A DNA stretch of 64,000 bases, taken from the NCBI RefSeq assembly GCF_022267375.1, contig NZ_JAIZBH010000002.1:1-64000 (forward strand), in the 5' to 3' direction. Below, in pieces: positions 25,748 through 37,495 of the stretch (position 1 is the stretch's first letter; every line of letters begins with the position of its first letter). This DNA comes from Leptospira sanjuanensis. Lineage in GTDB: Bacteria; Spirochaetota; Leptospiria; Leptospirales; Leptospiraceae. The position numbers were made by a program, and so were the translations under genes. The notes below the pieces were generated by a model that saw only the letters and a program-made list of their open reading frames with translations, was not told the origin of the DNA and did not search any database.

Positions 25748-27121
25748 ACATCGATTTTATACTATAAATTCATTCTTTCTTTTCATCTTATAACATAAAT
25801 TTCAAAAGAAATTTAAGGAAAATTTTCAACTTATAGTAATCTATCCACTTCGATAAGAAGACCACAGCGATCAACGCAAATGAACAAACCGATCGAAGAA
25901 CGTTTCGTTTTGTTTTGTTTTCAAGAAATTGGTAAATTATCACTTTCTAAAGTAGGCAACGGATCCCCGCATGGCTCAACTAAGCTCACATCCTTCTTTT
26001 AGAAAAACCTTTTTTCTTCCCGGCGGTTTGTCGGCAGTTCAATTTATGAAAAGGAACGATTCTTTCAAAAAGAAAAAACGTGCAATGGGAACCTGCATTT
26101 CGGCAGGGCTCCCGAGTCGAATCTCCCCCAAACAAGGGATTTTTTTACAATTTTCTTTGAATAAAAAAGTGTCACTCACCGTCCTTCTCTTTTCTCGAGA
26201 TGAATTTTCTGCGCGAGTCGCCTGATATCTTCGAAAACCTTCACGAATTTATGAATTTACATTCCTGTTGAACGGAAGCGTAGGCAAAAGGGGCATTTCC
26301 TTTTAATTTTTTTTCTACTTTTACGGAGCGCATCAAAGCGATCATTCGTTTCTATGACGGAAAACGAAGTCGAATTGGGTAAAACGAGTTATACGTTTCT
26401 CAATTCAGCATGTTTTTCTTTTTTCAAATCATCGCATTCGCACAAATTCATTTGAATTTCATGAAATCAATTCTTTCCATAATATAAATTGAAATGTGCA
26501 TTTCCTTTAATTCGACATGAATCTGTTGATTTGATTGCAGGCCCAACAGAAAGACTCAGAAATTAATTTCTTTCATTTCATTTCATTTAACGATAGAACG
26601 TTAGATACAATCCTTATTCTCTTGCGACACTTCCGACCCAAGGATTCTTGAACTTCGTTTAACATTTTAAAGATTTCTAAATTAACGACTATACTCCGAA
26701 AATAAGAATTGGTTGATCTGTTTGTATTTTTTGAACATCAATTTAAAAAGAATTTATTTTTTTTTACAATACATTGATCGCAGGTTATAAACCGAATAAC
26801 CATAATCCAATTTAAGGATGGGTTCTGGAATATTTTACATACAAAAGAAACTATTTATCACTTGAATTGATCTTAATCTATAGAGTTGTTAATCGAAATA
26901 AAAGTAATCACGAATATTCAAAATTTCTTTTACAATTTAAATGTCAATTTCACCTTCGTATATAGAATGATTTCTTTTAATTGAATTTGAATGGACCAAA
27001 TTGAATTCAAATTAAAAATGAATCTCGTGATTGGAATATGGTGAGTTCACTGACTTTAATTAGAGATGAGCTTTGGTTTTCTTAACAAATAAATGGAGAA
27101 GATACAAAGCGAATAACGGAT
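25748..27121. other. 1.4-kb AT-rich region without credible genes
   Basis: Only weak short frames occur (for example 25971-26225), with no family signature. AT-rich, with many runs of A and T. It separates divergently oriented signalling genes. I see no tRNA, strong palindrome or transposon remnant. Confidence 0.4.
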
Positions 27122-28231
27122 ATGGCGAATATTTTAGATTCAATGTTAAATGAAGAAATCTTATTGAGCTTGATAAGATTTGGAGCGGGCTTTGCCTTAG
27201 TCCTGGGAATTGGAAGTTGGATTCGTGCGAACAGACAGATCGATTATCTGGTATCGACCGTCTTGGTATTGACGGCGATTTTTCAGTTCGTCGACGAATC
27301 GAGCCTGAATTGGGTCACTCTTCCCTGGCTTCGTAAATTTCTCTTTTTGATCGATATCATCGCTTTAGCCGCAAGCGGCACGATCGTATTTCTGATCTCA
27401 ACGATGATCTTTAAGAAGTTTTCGACCCTTCCTCTCATCTATTATTGGAATCTGTTGGGGCCTTTTATTCTCGCGCTGCCGATCGCGACGTTTTACGAGC
27501 AACAAGGCACTCAAGAGCTGGAATTCTTCTTATTTGCGGCCGATTTGTATGTTTTCGTCTATTTCGTAATTGCGGTAGCCAATGTATTTATCGACAAAAA
27601 ATACGAATCTTCTTCGTTCAGTTTTCGGACAATTCTTACGCTGGTGATCTTGATTTCGCTGTGTATTCCCTTGGAAATCCTCGGAATCGTGTTTGAAAAC
27701 AAGATTCTCGTGCTTCTTTCCAGCGTCCACACCACGTTTGCGGTCGTTTTTTACTACTTTCTGACTCTCATCCATCCGAATCTTTTGGATTTTTTAACGA
27801 TCGAACCCGGCAAAAACCTAGTCAAACGTTCCCTTTTACACGACGTAGACATCAACGCGTTGGAAGAAAAACTCGCGCATATCATCAAAGAGGAAAGAAT
27901 TTATTTGGATGAAGACATCCGCCTCCCCGACGTTTCGGAAGAACTCGGAATTTCCGTTCATCAGCTTTCCTTTTTTCTGAATAATCATCTTGGAATCAAT
28001 TTCAACAACTATATCAATCGTTTCCGGGTGGAAGAAGCCAAGTCGATGTTGTTGAACGACCCGGCTCGTTCGGTTGTTTCGGTCGGAATCGCCGTCGGTT
28101 TCAATTCCAATTCTTCTTTTTATAAGGCTTTTTTAAAGGAGACGGGAATGTCACCGAAACAGTTTCGGGAAACTCAGCCCAAAGTGCTTCACTTTCAGTC
28201 TTCATCGGCGGACATTCAATTTAGAAATTAA
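27122..28231 (+). CDS. Membrane-anchored AraC-family regulator (paralogue 1)
   Basis: 369 residues. Six to seven hydrophobic segments fill about 12-225, followed by a linker and a C-terminal AraC/XylS domain (about 255-355). Helix-turn-helix 1 is RLPDVSEELGISVHQLSFFL; helix-turn-helix 2 is SVGIAVGFNSNSSFYKAF, closing with ETGMSPKQFRE. The DNA-binding domain should face the cytoplasm, with the membrane part sensing an unknown signal. Three relatives in this window share the layout, at 28493, 34445 and 42621. Tandem with the next one, with 261 bases between. Confidence 0.85.
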   Translation: MANILDSMLNEEILLSLIRFGAGFALVLGIGSWIRANRQIDYLVSTVLVLTAIFQFVDESSLNWVTLPWLRKFLFLIDIIALAASGTIVFLISTMIFKKFSTLPLIYYWNLLGPFILALPIATFYEQQGTQELEFFLFAADLYVFVYFVIAVANVFIDKKYESSSFSFRTILTLVILISLCIPLEILGIVFENKILVLLSSVHTTFAVVFYYFLTLIHPNLLDFLTIEPGKNLVKRSLLHDVDINALEEKLAHIIKEERIYLDEDIRLPDVSEELGISVHQLSFFLNNHLGINFNNYINRFRVEEAKSMLLNDPARSVVSVGIAVGFNSNSSFYKAFLKETGMSPKQFRETQPKVLHFQSSSADIQFRN

Positions 28232-28273
28232 GAATCCGGGAAAAGAATTGTATACGGAGCTTCCGGCAAACAA

Positions 28274-28313
28274 GGGTCATACGATTGTGACCCCGGTTCG
28301 CCGAGTTTTTTTC
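28274..28313 (+). terminator. Possible rho-independent terminator
   Basis: Stem GGGTCA (28274-28279)/TGACCC (28288-28293) is followed at once by CGG-TTCG-CCG (28294-28303), a small stem with a stable UUCG loop, then AG and a run of T. Placed 43 bases after the stop of the regulator ending at 28231. Confidence 0.5.
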
Positions 28314-28492
28314 TACGAGTTGTTATACGATCCTACTTCAGATTAAATTAAATTCTAAAATGGCATATATGATATTTATAATTTTCCTTTTTTAGAATTA
28401 TATTTACCGATGACCGGACGGGATCCGGCGGGTTATACTCGATGGAACGCAATACAAAGATAGAACGATTCTATTGCAAGGGATGATTTCGA

Positions 28493-29638
28493 ATGTTTAA
28501 TTTCAATAACTTCTCCGAGATTGTATCTTCTCTATTTTTTTCCGAGATTCATCTGTTCTACGCGCACGCGGCCGGCGTCGGAACGGGAATCGTGATGGCG
28601 ATCGTAAAACTGTATTCGGGCAAAAGGGACGAATTCAGTAAGGCCTATGGAACGATTCTTCTCAGCGTCAGCATCTTTTTGATGGTGAACAACAAGGTCA
28701 TCTTCCCGCAGGAATCGGACCCGCGATTGGAAAAAGATCCTCTCTTTCTAGGAATTTATTTCGGTCTTGTTCTGTATGCGTCTTCCGCGGTTTTGATTTG
28801 TATCCGTTTCGTCCTCGATCGCCTACACAACCCTTGGTTTTACTGCAAGCGACTGATCGTAATCATCCCGATTGCGATGGGAAGCGCCTTCGCGGTTCCA
28901 GGAACGATTTTCATTTGTATTTGCGATTCGATCGCGGTTTCTCTGATGTCTTACACGACCGTTTGGTCCATCATAGAAATTCGATCTTCCGCAAAGCCCC
29001 GTGTTTTCTTTAACTTTCCTTTTATTACCTCTGCGATTACGCTTTCGCTGATTTTGGACTTGCTCGGAACCGTTCTGCATTCCACGAGAATTCTGATGTT
29101 TTCCGAGCTGATTCCGGGAATTATGATCGCGTATATCACTTTGATCGAACGGTTTTATCCGATTCTTTTCAGCCGCGCGTATGGAGAATCGAACAAGGAG
29201 TTTGTGGACAGTCATTCGTTGGTTGATTCTCCCGTGGAAGATCTGATGGAATCGGAGATGCTTTCGGAAGGTTCTAGAAACATTTTAGAAGGAGTGGAAC
29301 TGGAGAAGATCGAAGAAAGAATCAATTCCTTTCTTCAAGTGAGAGGTTACGCGGACGAAGAGTTGCGTTTGCCGGACTTTGCTTCCTATCTCGGACTTTC
29401 CACGCACCAAGCTTCGTATTATCTCAACAAACACATGTCCATGAAGTTTGCGGACTTCTTGAACATGAATCGGATCGAAGACGTTAAACGGAATCTAAGA
29501 AACAAGTCTCATATGAATTTATTGCAGATCGCTTTAGAATGCGGGTTCAACTCCGCTTCTTCCTTTCATCGAGCTTGTGTTAAATTTACGGGGAAGTCTC
29601 CGAGAGAATTTCGAAAACTAATCAATTCTCAGAATTGA
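28493..29638 (+). CDS. Membrane-anchored AraC-family regulator (paralogue 2)
   Basis: 381 residues. About seven hydrophobic segments (roughly 18-225), an acidic linker ([20 protein letters not shown]), then the AraC domain with [20 protein letters not shown] and [20 protein letters not shown], ending [17 protein letters not shown] precedes the ATG. It is closest to the regulator at 34445 in the second helix-turn-helix (ECGFNS..SFHRAC). The signal and targets are unknown; a role in responding to envelope or lipid signals is a guess from the membrane part. Confidence 0.85.
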   Translation: MFNFNNFSEIVSSLFFSEIHLFYAHAAGVGTGIVMAIVKLYSGKRDEFSKAYGTILLSVSIFLMVNNKVIFPQESDPRLEKDPLFLGIYFGLVLYASSAVLICIRFVLDRLHNPWFYCKRLIVIIPIAMGSAFAVPGTIFICICDSIAVSLMSYTTVWSIIEIRSSAKPRVFFNFPFITSAITLSLILDLLGTVLHSTRILMFSELIPGIMIAYITLIERFYPILFSRAYGESNKEFVDSHSLVDSPVEDLMESEMLSEGSRNILEGVELEKIEERINSFLQVRGYADEELRLPDFASYLGLSTHQASYYLNKHMSMKFADFLNMNRIEDVKRNLRNKSHMNLLQIALECGFNSASSFHRACVKFTGKSPREFRKLINSQN

Positions 29639-30214
29639 AAATTCGTTTCAAAAAACGCAAACGCGGGCAATCCATTGTTTGCGTCGTGTGATCCTTTCGC
29701 TCAAAACGAATCCGATCCATACTACACGTTAGTTGTCTTTTCTCTCAATTAAACAAAGCGCTTTGACGATTTAGTCCTTTTGGTTTAAGCGAATACACCT
29801 CTTTGCCATTCCATCGACATGAACGAACGAAAGAATTCTTCCTTTTTTTCAAAGAAGCATCCTGGATTTTTGGTCCGAAAAAACGATCCAAATTCATGGC
29901 TTTAGAAAAACTTATCAGGTTATAACGCGGGCGGAAATCTCGCTCTTTTTAGAATAAATTTACGTGTATATAGAAAGGATGTTGGATGTCTTGATTCTCT
30001 TCTCCGTTTTCAGGAAAAGGAAGCAGTTTCGATTTTGAATCCAAGTTGGATCTCGGGGATTTCCCGATTCTTTCTTCGGAGAATGAATCGATTTTCTTTA
30101 GAGAAATCGCACGGAAACCATTCCGTTCGTAAATCATCCAACAAGCGGTTCCAATTCTTTTGAGTCATTTTTTTATTTTTGGATGGATCATTGCAGGAAG
30201 TAGGTAAAAAATTT
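29639..30214. other. Gene-free stretch upstream of Ig-like lipoprotein
   Basis: No convincing gene; minus-strand frames overlapping 29949-30384 look like shadows. An inverted repeat GCAAAC (29657-29662)/GTTTGC (29677-29682) lies just after the AraC stop but lacks a T run. The promoter of the lipoprotein should be here. Confidence 0.4.
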
Positions 30215-33094
30215 ATGAAAGAAAAACATCGATTCAATTCGTTCCAGAGTCGGATTCTTACATTCTTTTTTTGGAAAAGAAATCGCTTCCCCTTGAGAAG
30301 CCGCACACCGCTCGTCCTTTCTCCGTTGTTATTCATTTTCCTTTCAATCCATTGTTTAGGAAGTTCGAATTCTTTTAGTTTCAAAGGTTTTTTCGGTCCG
30401 ATGAATCTTTTTCAATCACCGACAGATCCACTTTCTCTCAATTATTCTTCAAGTCCTTATGTTCTTACGAAAGACGCGCCGATCGCTACGATCCAACCCA
30501 GCACCGCGGGGTTGATCGAACAATGTTCCGCAAGCCCCGCGCTCCCGGCGGGACTCGCGATTGACGGCAAAACCTGTGCGATTTCAGGAACTCCGACGGT
30601 CAACCAAGCGGCGACGAATTACACGATCACCGCCAGCAATTCTTCGCAAAGCAAAACCAGTTCTATTCTTATAAGCGTGAATATGAATCCTCCCGCGGCG
30701 TTGAATTTTGCTACGGGCGCTATGGTTTTTACCGTCGGCACTTCCACGTTTGCGCCGATCGTTCCGACCTATACCGGCACAATTACCGCTTGTACTTCGG
30801 ACATTCCCCTTCCGACGGGATTGAGTCTGAACGCCTCGAATTGCGGAATTTCCGGAAATCCGACCACGCCCCAAGCTGCGACCAATTATACGATTACGGG
30901 AAGCAACGCGTTCGGGAACACCAGTACGACGATTTCCATTACGGTAAACCTCGCGCCTCCTTCCGCTTTGAATTACGCGGGAAGTCCGTATGTCTTTACG
31001 GAAAACGCGACAATCGCAACGATCATTCCTACGGTTACGGGAACGGTGACCAACTGCGTCTCCGATATTGCATTTCCTGCAGGTTTATTTTTAGACAATA
31101 CGAATTGCCGAATCACCGGAACTCCCACCGTTGCGCAAGCGGCGACAAACTATGTAATCACCGCGAGCAATCCGTTCGGAAGCACGACCTTCCCGATTAC
31201 GATTACTATAAATTTAGCCCCGCCCTCGGCTTTGAATTTTGCAGGAAGCTCTTATACGTTTACGGAGAATTCTACAATTGCAACGGTAACGCCTACGTTC
31301 ACGGGAACTGCGACGAACTGCGTTTCCGATATTCCGTTGCCGAACGGTTTAGGAATCAATGCGGCTACTTGTGCGATTTCGGGAACTCCGACAACAGCAC
31401 AACCTGCGACGACGTATACGATCACCGCGAGCAATCCATTCGGAAGTACGAATACAACGATTTCCATCACGGTAAACTTAGCTCCTCCTTCCGGATTAAC
31501 GTATGCGGGCGATCCGTTCGTTTTTACGCAAGGTGCAACGATTACTACGGCGACTCCAACCGTCACGGGAACCGTCACGAATTGTACTTCGGATATTCCC
31601 TTACCGGCCGGTTTGAATCTCAATACGACGACTTGTGCGATTTCGGGAACTCCGACGACCACTCAAGGAGCGACCACATATGCAATCACTGCGAGCAATG
31701 CATTCGGAAGCACCACCCGAAACATTTCCATTAAAGTGAACTTGGCCCCTCCTACAGCGCTGAGTTACGCAGGAACACCTTTCACTTTTACACAAGGGGT
31801 TACGATCACAACCGCAACTCCTTCCGTTACGGGAACGGTCACCGGATGCAGTTCGGATATCACACTGCCTACAGGACTAGGGCTCAATCCAACCACCTGT
31901 GCATTATCGGGAACGCCGACCGTAGCACAACCAGCTACGACGTACACGATTACTGCAAGCAACGCATTCGGAAGCACTAACACTACAATTTCGATCACGG
32001 TCAATTTGGCTCCTCCGACGGGACTCGCTTACTCCGGTAGTCCGTTCACATTTACGCAAGGAACGGCGATTCCTACACAAACACCTTCGTTAACCGGAAC
32101 GATTACAAGTTGTACGTCGGACATCACATTGCCCGCTGGACTTGGACTCAACGCAACCACATGCGCATTGTCCGGAACGCCGACCGTAGCACAACCAGCT
32201 ACGACGTACACGATTACCGCAAGCAACGCATTCGGAAGCACCAATACGACTTTTTCCATCCAAGTCAACATTCCTCCGCCTTCTTCGTTGAACTACGCGG
32301 GTAGCCCGTATGTTCTTTTTAGAGGAATGGCCGCAACGGCGACTCCGACGTTTACCGGAACCGTAACCAGTTGTACTTCCGATATCGCTTTGCCGGCCGG
32401 TCTTTCGATCAACGCAACTACCTGTGCGATTTCGGGAACACCGACTTCATTTCAGTTGGCGACTGCTTACACAATCACTGCGAGCAATTCTTCGGGAAGC
32501 ACGACCGCAAATATCAATATCATGATCTTCGGAACGGCGCCTCTCAAAACGATGCAGATCAATTGTTGGGATTCTTCGGGGACTTTGGACGCAACCTGCT
32601 CTTTGGCAAGCTCAGCGGGACAGGATGGGAAACTCCAGAAAGGAGTCAATCCTGCGTTCTCCCTGCTAACCGTAAACGGAAACGAATATATAACACTCGA
32701 TGCAAACACCGGTCTCTATTGGAAAACCTGTCATCAGGGTAGAACCAATTCGGATTGTTCCGGCGGGTCCAACACTCTCTACGACTTAACGGGCGCGACC
32801 AACGCTTGCCTCGCTTTAAACGCACTTAATTCAGGCGCGGGATATGCGAATCGAAATAACTGGCGACTTCCAACAATTTCGGAAATCGAAACGTTAGTCG
32901 ACTTCAATGCGGCGGCATCTCCTCGAACCTTTACGACCGCATTTCCGAATGCGACGGGAAGCTATTACTACTGGAGCTCGACTCTATATCTCCCGGATAC
33001 GACGAAGTCATTGGTTCTGTATTTTTCCGACGGGGGAACGACTTGGACCACAAGCTCTTCGGCTGGATCTCTGGCCCGGTGCGTTTCTCCGTAA
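30215..33094 (+). CDS. Large lipoprotein with eight Ig-like (He_PIG) repeats and a DUF1566 end
   Basis: 959 residues from the ATG at 30215 (GGAAGTAGG upstream; an upstream in-frame start at 30179 is less likely). A hydrophobic segment ends in FLSIHC, a spirochaetal lipobox. Eight repeats of about 88 residues follow, each with LNYAGSPYVFT-like opening, TGTVTNCTSDI, LPAGLxLN, CAISGTPT and TYTITASNAFGST: the putative-Ig (He_PIG) fold with a conserved Cys pair. The last ~180 residues hold a DUF1566 domain (LYWKTCHQG, NNWRLPTISEIETLVDF, YYYWSST, LARCVS). Probably surface exposed, possibly adhesive. Repeats are also similar in DNA (about 264 bp), which favours copy-number change. Confidence 0.85.
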   Translation: MKEKHRFNSFQSRILTFFFWKRNRFPLRSRTPLVLSPLLFIFLSIHCLGSSNSFSFKGFFGPMNLFQSPTDPLSLNYSSSPYVLTKDAPIATIQPSTAGLIEQCSASPALPAGLAIDGKTCAISGTPTVNQAATNYTITASNSSQSKTSSILISVNMNPPAALNFATGAMVFTVGTSTFAPIVPTYTGTITACTSDIPLPTGLSLNASNCGISGNPTTPQAATNYTITGSNAFGNTSTTISITVNLAPPSALNYAGSPYVFTENATIATIIPTVTGTVTNCVSDIAFPAGLFLDNTNCRITGTPTVAQAATNYVITASNPFGSTTFPITITINLAPPSALNFAGSSYTFTENSTIATVTPTFTGTATNCVSDIPLPNGLGINAATCAISGTPTTAQPATTYTITASNPFGSTNTTISITVNLAPPSGLTYAGDPFVFTQGATITTATPTVTGTVTNCTSDIPLPAGLNLNTTTCAISGTPTTTQGATTYAITASNAFGSTTRNISIKVNLAPPTALSYAGTPFTFTQGVTITTATPSVTGTVTGCSSDITLPTGLGLNPTTCALSGTPTVAQPATTYTITASNAFGSTNTTISITVNLAPPTGLAYSGSPFTFTQGTAIPTQTPSLTGTITSCTSDITLPAGLGLNATTCALSGTPTVAQPATTYTITASNAFGSTNTTFSIQVNIPPPSSLNYAGSPYVLFRGMAATATPTFTGTVTSCTSDIALPAGLSINATTCAISGTPTSFQLATAYTITASNSSGSTTANINIMIFGTAPLKTMQINCWDSSGTLDATCSLASSAGQDGKLQKGVNPAFSLLTVNGNEYITLDANTGLYWKTCHQGRTNSDCSGGSNTLYDLTGATNACLALNALNSGAGYANRNNWRLPTISEIETLVDFNAAASPRTFTTAFPNATGSYYYWSSTLYLPDTTKSLVLYFSDGGTTWTTSSSAGSLARCVSP

Positions 33095-33205
33095 AAAGGT
33101 AAAAACAGTATGAAATTCAAATATGTGAATCTTCCATCGTTGCCCAAAAGAATCCGAAATCCGATTTCGAGAACCGAAACCTCAAAGAACGCAAAGGAGA
33201 CCGCA

Positions 33206-33718
33206 ATGAGCTTACGACAAATTCGAAATAAAATGAAAATGTGGAATGCAGTTTTTATTTGGGGAATCATCTCCTTCCTGTATGCCATGACACTTTCCTT
33301 GTCGGCTGCTCCCTTTGTGGATAACAACGACGGAACGATCACGGACATCGGGAAGGGTCTCATTTGGCAGAAATGTACAAACAACTTATCCGGAACCTCC
33401 TGCGGAACGGGAGGGACGAATCAATTAAACTGGGCTAACGCGCTCACATACTGCAACGGCCTCTCATTAGCAGGGAAGACCTGGCGGCTTCCATCGGTGA
33501 CCGAATTGAGAAGTATCTTGGATCATTCTGTCGGAGTTTCTCCGTTGATCAATGGAACGTATTTCCCCGCAACGCCAACGCAGTATTTTTGGACTTCGAC
33601 CACATATAAGCTGAGTACCACAAACGCTTGGGCGATCAACTTTCAATCCGGATTCACCTCCGGTAGCGCTTCCAAAGCAACCACCTACTATGTTCGCTGT
33701 GTGACCTCCGCACCATAA
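33206..33718 (+). CDS. Exported DUF1566-domain protein
   Basis: 170 residues from the ATG at 33206, which has AAAGGAGAC ideally placed; the longer frame from 33110 is less likely. A signal peptide ends near ...SLSAAPF. The DUF1566 domain carries the same marks as the end of the preceding lipoprotein: GLIWQKCTN, GKTWRLPSVTELRSILD, QYFWTSTTY, and a final YVRCVTS. It lies 111 bases after that gene in the same direction, so the two may share a transcript and a function at the cell surface. No lipobox seen. Confidence 0.78.
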   Translation: MSLRQIRNKMKMWNAVFIWGIISFLYAMTLSLSAAPFVDNNDGTITDIGKGLIWQKCTNNLSGTSCGTGGTNQLNWANALTYCNGLSLAGKTWRLPSVTELRSILDHSVGVSPLINGTYFPATPTQYFWTSTTYKLSTTNAWAINFQSGFTSGSASKATTYYVRCVTSAP

Positions 33719-34444
33719 CCGGATGCAAGGATTTAATTTTATAAGGAAAATTCGGGGCGTTCCCGCTCCGCGGTCGGGCTCCAACTCAATGTTGCTCCTT
33801 ACGGTCGCAACATAATGCTCCAGTCAATCAATCGCGGATCGGGAAGTCGTTTCAAAAGAAGGCGATAAAACGATTGATTGACTCCGCTTCGATCCCTAAC
33901 GCAGGAATCTCATTCGAACGAATGATAATTCCATACTTTTAGAAAAGATAAACAAAGTAAAAACGATCCCGTTTATCCCGTTCGCGACAGAATCTTCATT
34001 TCGCATTAAAAAATCGGATCATTCCTCTTAAAATCAATGCCGAAATGGCATGAGGTAAACTATTTGTCAATTTTCTAGTTTACTTATACTCCCCTTTCAG
34101 AGACATGGCTCATAGAAGCGTTCGATAAGAATCAAACCAAATCACTTCGGTTTAGAATGATTCAAATTATACAACGATACTCAGAATCAAAATGAAATCA
34201 TTTCGTATTAGCAAAACAGCGTCTTTGCAAATCATCGAGTTGTTCAATCGATACTTTGCAATTACGAATCGATTCTTACATTATAGATTCAACGTACAGT
34301 ATCAAGTTCGAAACCAAGGGATCCAAAAACACGATCTTCCATTAAGCGAAAAAATAAGCCGAATCGAAACAACCCGGAAGTTTTTAAAGAGCCTCCTATT
34401 TGAAAATATAAAATTCGAATCCGCAAATAGAGAGCTCGTAGCTT
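33719..34444. other. Gene-free stretch with GC-rich repeat-like element
   Basis: At 33754-33840 a GC-rich segment (GGGGCGTTCCCGCTCCG, then CGGTCGGGCT and TGCGACC-like sequence on the minus strand) resembles a class of short gene-end elements seen in Leptospira; a relative may be the GCGGAAA-type sequence at 7455-7620. The rest is AT-rich. A frame at 34192-34485 is not convincing because it overlaps the next gene by 41 bases and matches no family. Confidence 0.4.
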
Positions 34445-35554
34445 ATGAATACTCACATCCAGAATTTCTTAATTACCGTCTATAATTCGAAACTAAGATC
34501 AAGCTTCGAGTATAGGTCGGTTTTGAAATCCGATCTGCAATCGTGCATCGAGAGGAATATTTTCTCCGCGTTTATTTTGTTTTTCGGAGCTTACCTTGCG
34601 CTCTGGAACGGAATCGTTTCCGAGGCGCTCGATACCGGAGCATTCCCTAAACTCAAATGGATCGCATTGATTTATGGAACCGGAATCTATTCTTTTCTAT
34701 TGCTCCGAATGACGATCCAAAACGTTCTTCAAAATCCGGTTCCGTGTAAGACCGTTCTCCGAAACGCCGGCGGTGCGGGCGCTCTTTCTTTCATCTTTTT
34801 GATTTATTTCGAAGAACCCGCTCCTCTTTTAATCGCCGGAGAACTCGCGTGCTTCAGTATTTGTCTGATTACGGTCGTTGAAAACGGTTTGTTTTTCCGC
34901 AAAGCCGAGCCGAATCGGAAAAATCCGTATCTGTTCGCGATCCCGGTCGGATTCGGCGCGGGGATTCTGGGAAATGTAATCGGGATAACGTTTTATAACT
35001 CGAACTGGAACAGTATTTCAAACTATACTCAAATACTTCTCGTTTCAATTCTATACTTCATCAACAGGGAAGCCGCAAACCGGAATCTGAAAAAATCCGA
35101 ATTCAAAGAGTTTACGGAAAACGAAGAGATCGAGGAAATCAACGAACAGCCGTCGACCTTAAACGATTCCGAACGAACAAACGATCGGATCGAGGAAAAA
35201 AATCTTCTCAAAGAGGACGATCTTAAACGCGCGGAAGAAAGATTGAGCGCCTTTATAGCGGCGAAATTATACGCGGATGACAGCATCCGTTTGATCGATC
35301 TTTCCGCGTATCTGGGAATCAGCCTTCACCAAGCATCTTTTTATTTGAACAATTATAAGAACACCGGCTTTTCCGATTTTATCAATCGCAATCGCATGAA
35401 CGATGCAGTACGCCTTCTCTCGGAAAAACAAAACATGAATCTCTTGGACATCGCGTTCGAATGCGGATTTAACTCCTACACTTCCTTTCATCGGGCGTGT
35501 AAAAAGTGGGCCGGCGATTCTCCAAAGGGACTCAGAAAGAAAGCTCTCCTTTAA
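34445..35554 (+). CDS. Membrane-anchored AraC-family regulator (paralogue 3)
   Basis: 369 residues. About six hydrophobic segments (roughly 37-205), a highly acidic linker (about 215-265), then an AraC domain with RLIDLSAYLGISLHQASFYL and IAFECGFNSYTSFHRACKKW, ending GDSPKGLRKK. The second motif is nearly the same as in the regulator at 28493. The first ~35 residues are hydrophilic, so a start further in is possible. A TetR gene follows in the same direction after 109 bases. Signal and targets unknown. Confidence 0.83.
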   Translation: MNTHIQNFLITVYNSKLRSSFEYRSVLKSDLQSCIERNIFSAFILFFGAYLALWNGIVSEALDTGAFPKLKWIALIYGTGIYSFLLLRMTIQNVLQNPVPCKTVLRNAGGAGALSFIFLIYFEEPAPLLIAGELACFSICLITVVENGLFFRKAEPNRKNPYLFAIPVGFGAGILGNVIGITFYNSNWNSISNYTQILLVSILYFINREAANRNLKKSEFKEFTENEEIEEINEQPSTLNDSERTNDRIEEKNLLKEDDLKRAEERLSAFIAAKLYADDSIRLIDLSAYLGISLHQASFYLNNYKNTGFSDFINRNRMNDAVRLLSEKQNMNLLDIAFECGFNSYTSFHRACKKWAGDSPKGLRKKALL

Positions 35555-35663
35555 GAAATCAGGGAACATCCGTTTCGGTTTTTCCCGAATTCCCGAAAAA
35601 CCGAAACGTTGACAAAAGATTCCGCGTCCAATCAATAGAACACACACGATTACGATTCCCGAT

Positions 35664-36401
35664 ATGATTGAAAGAATTTTAGAGAGAACGACACGGCTTT
35701 TTTTATCCGCCGGATTTGCCAAAACGAACACGGATGAAATCGCCAAACATATAGGAATCAGTAAACGTACCCTTTATCGATATTACGACGCGAAAGAAAA
35801 ATTGATCAGCGCGGTTTTCGATTTCATTAAGGAAAAAATCAAAAGCCAGCACGAAGCGATCATCGCCGATAAATCCAAAAGTCCGAGTCAAAGACTGCGC
35901 GAAATCCTGTTTATCGTTTCTGAACTAGGTTCGAAGATGGGGAAACCCTTTGCAAGGGACATTCAGAATCTCCGCCCCGATCTTTACTCCATGATGCAGG
36001 AATACCGTCGGGAACGAATGAGACGACTCGCTGATTTAATCCAAGAAGGTCAGGAAATCGGCGAATTTAGAAAGGATATCAATCGCGAACTTACGATCGA
36101 TATCTTGGTCGCAGCATTGGACGGAGTTATCAATCCCACGTATCTAACCCAAACCGACCACTCGATTGCAAGCGCCTTCGAAAGCATTTTTAACATGTTT
36201 TTGCAAGGAATCGAATGCAGGAGCGAAAACATTCCCATAATTGATCGCAAACAAACGCTCCCGCTTGATTCACATTCCGGCATTTTCTTGTTCCAAGTCA
36301 TGCACTTTGACGACTATGAAGAAAAAGACCCCCACTCGATCGAACCTCTTCTTCCTAAAGAAAACAAAAAAAAATCTACCTGGCTAATGAATGCAAATTA
36401 G
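35664..36401 (+). CDS. TetR-family regulator with C-terminal extension
   Basis: 245 residues. The N-terminal helix-turn-helix is standard: ILERTTRLFLSAGFAKTNTD and IAKHIGISKRTLYRYYDAKE. Residues about 60-190 form the helical ligand domain (similar to TetR_C-type domains with FARDIQNLRPDLY). The last ~55 residues, rich in Asp, Glu, His and Lys and ending in STWLMNAN, exceed the normal length of ~195 and have no known match. No operator was recognised. Targets unknown. Confidence 0.85.
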   Translation: MIERILERTTRLFLSAGFAKTNTDEIAKHIGISKRTLYRYYDAKEKLISAVFDFIKEKIKSQHEAIIADKSKSPSQRLREILFIVSELGSKMGKPFARDIQNLRPDLYSMMQEYRRERMRRLADLIQEGQEIGEFRKDINRELTIDILVAALDGVINPTYLTQTDHSIASAFESIFNMFLQGIECRSENIPIIDRKQTLPLDSHSGIFLFQVMHFDDYEEKDPHSIEPLLPKENKKKSTWLMNAN

Positions 36402-37093
<692 letters not shown>

Positions 37094-37495
37094 TCATAAT
37101 TCGAATTCGCGGATCAAAGAGTCCAGTTCCAACTCTTTTTTTAAATCTTCGAAATTCAGAATCGGGTCCACGTCCCGCAGCTTACTGGAATTTAGAATCC
37201 AATTGTAAACTTTTCTTTCACTCGTCATGATAAAGTAACGGACAAAACGCTCCGAAATGCCGAGCAAAATATTGGTAAAGGCTCTTACGAACTCGGCATC
37301 GGGATTTTTTACCCCTCGAATATCAATGACCAACGTCCCTTCCAATTCGTGGAATATTGAGTGCAATTTTGCGGGAATCCCTCTCAAGGTTTCGTGATTC
37401 ACGATGCCGGAAAATTCGATAATGAGAAGCTTATAACAAACCGAATTGACTTGTAGATCTTTTAACCCGTAGTCGATTGCAATTGTATGGCCCAT
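37094..37495 (-). CDS. STAS-like protein next to diguanylate cyclase
   Basis: 133 residues with a STAS-like pattern ([20 protein letters not shown], then [20 protein letters not shown]). As in the protein at 22319, the phosphorylatable Ser-Gly loop is missing ([10 protein letters not shown]). Related in layout to that protein. It lies 157 bases downstream of the diguanylate cyclase ending at 37653 and on the same strand, so it may be cotranscribed with it. Function unknown; STAS-like folds often bind nucleotides or partner proteins. Confidence 0.62.
   Translation of the reverse strand: MGHTIAIDYGLKDLQVNSVCYKLLIIEFSGIVNHETLRGIPAKLHSIFHELEGTLVIDIRGVKNPDAEFVRAFTNILLGISERFVRYFIMTSERKVYNWILNSSKLRDVDPILNFEDLKKELELDSLIREFEL

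Noticed and set aside
25971..26225. 84-residue plus-strand frame
   Set aside because: No family match, no ribosome site and AT-rich surroundings; probably chance.
34192..34485. 97-residue plus-strand frame before the AraC gene
   Set aside because: It overlaps the next gene by 41 bases, has no clear ribosome site and matches nothing.
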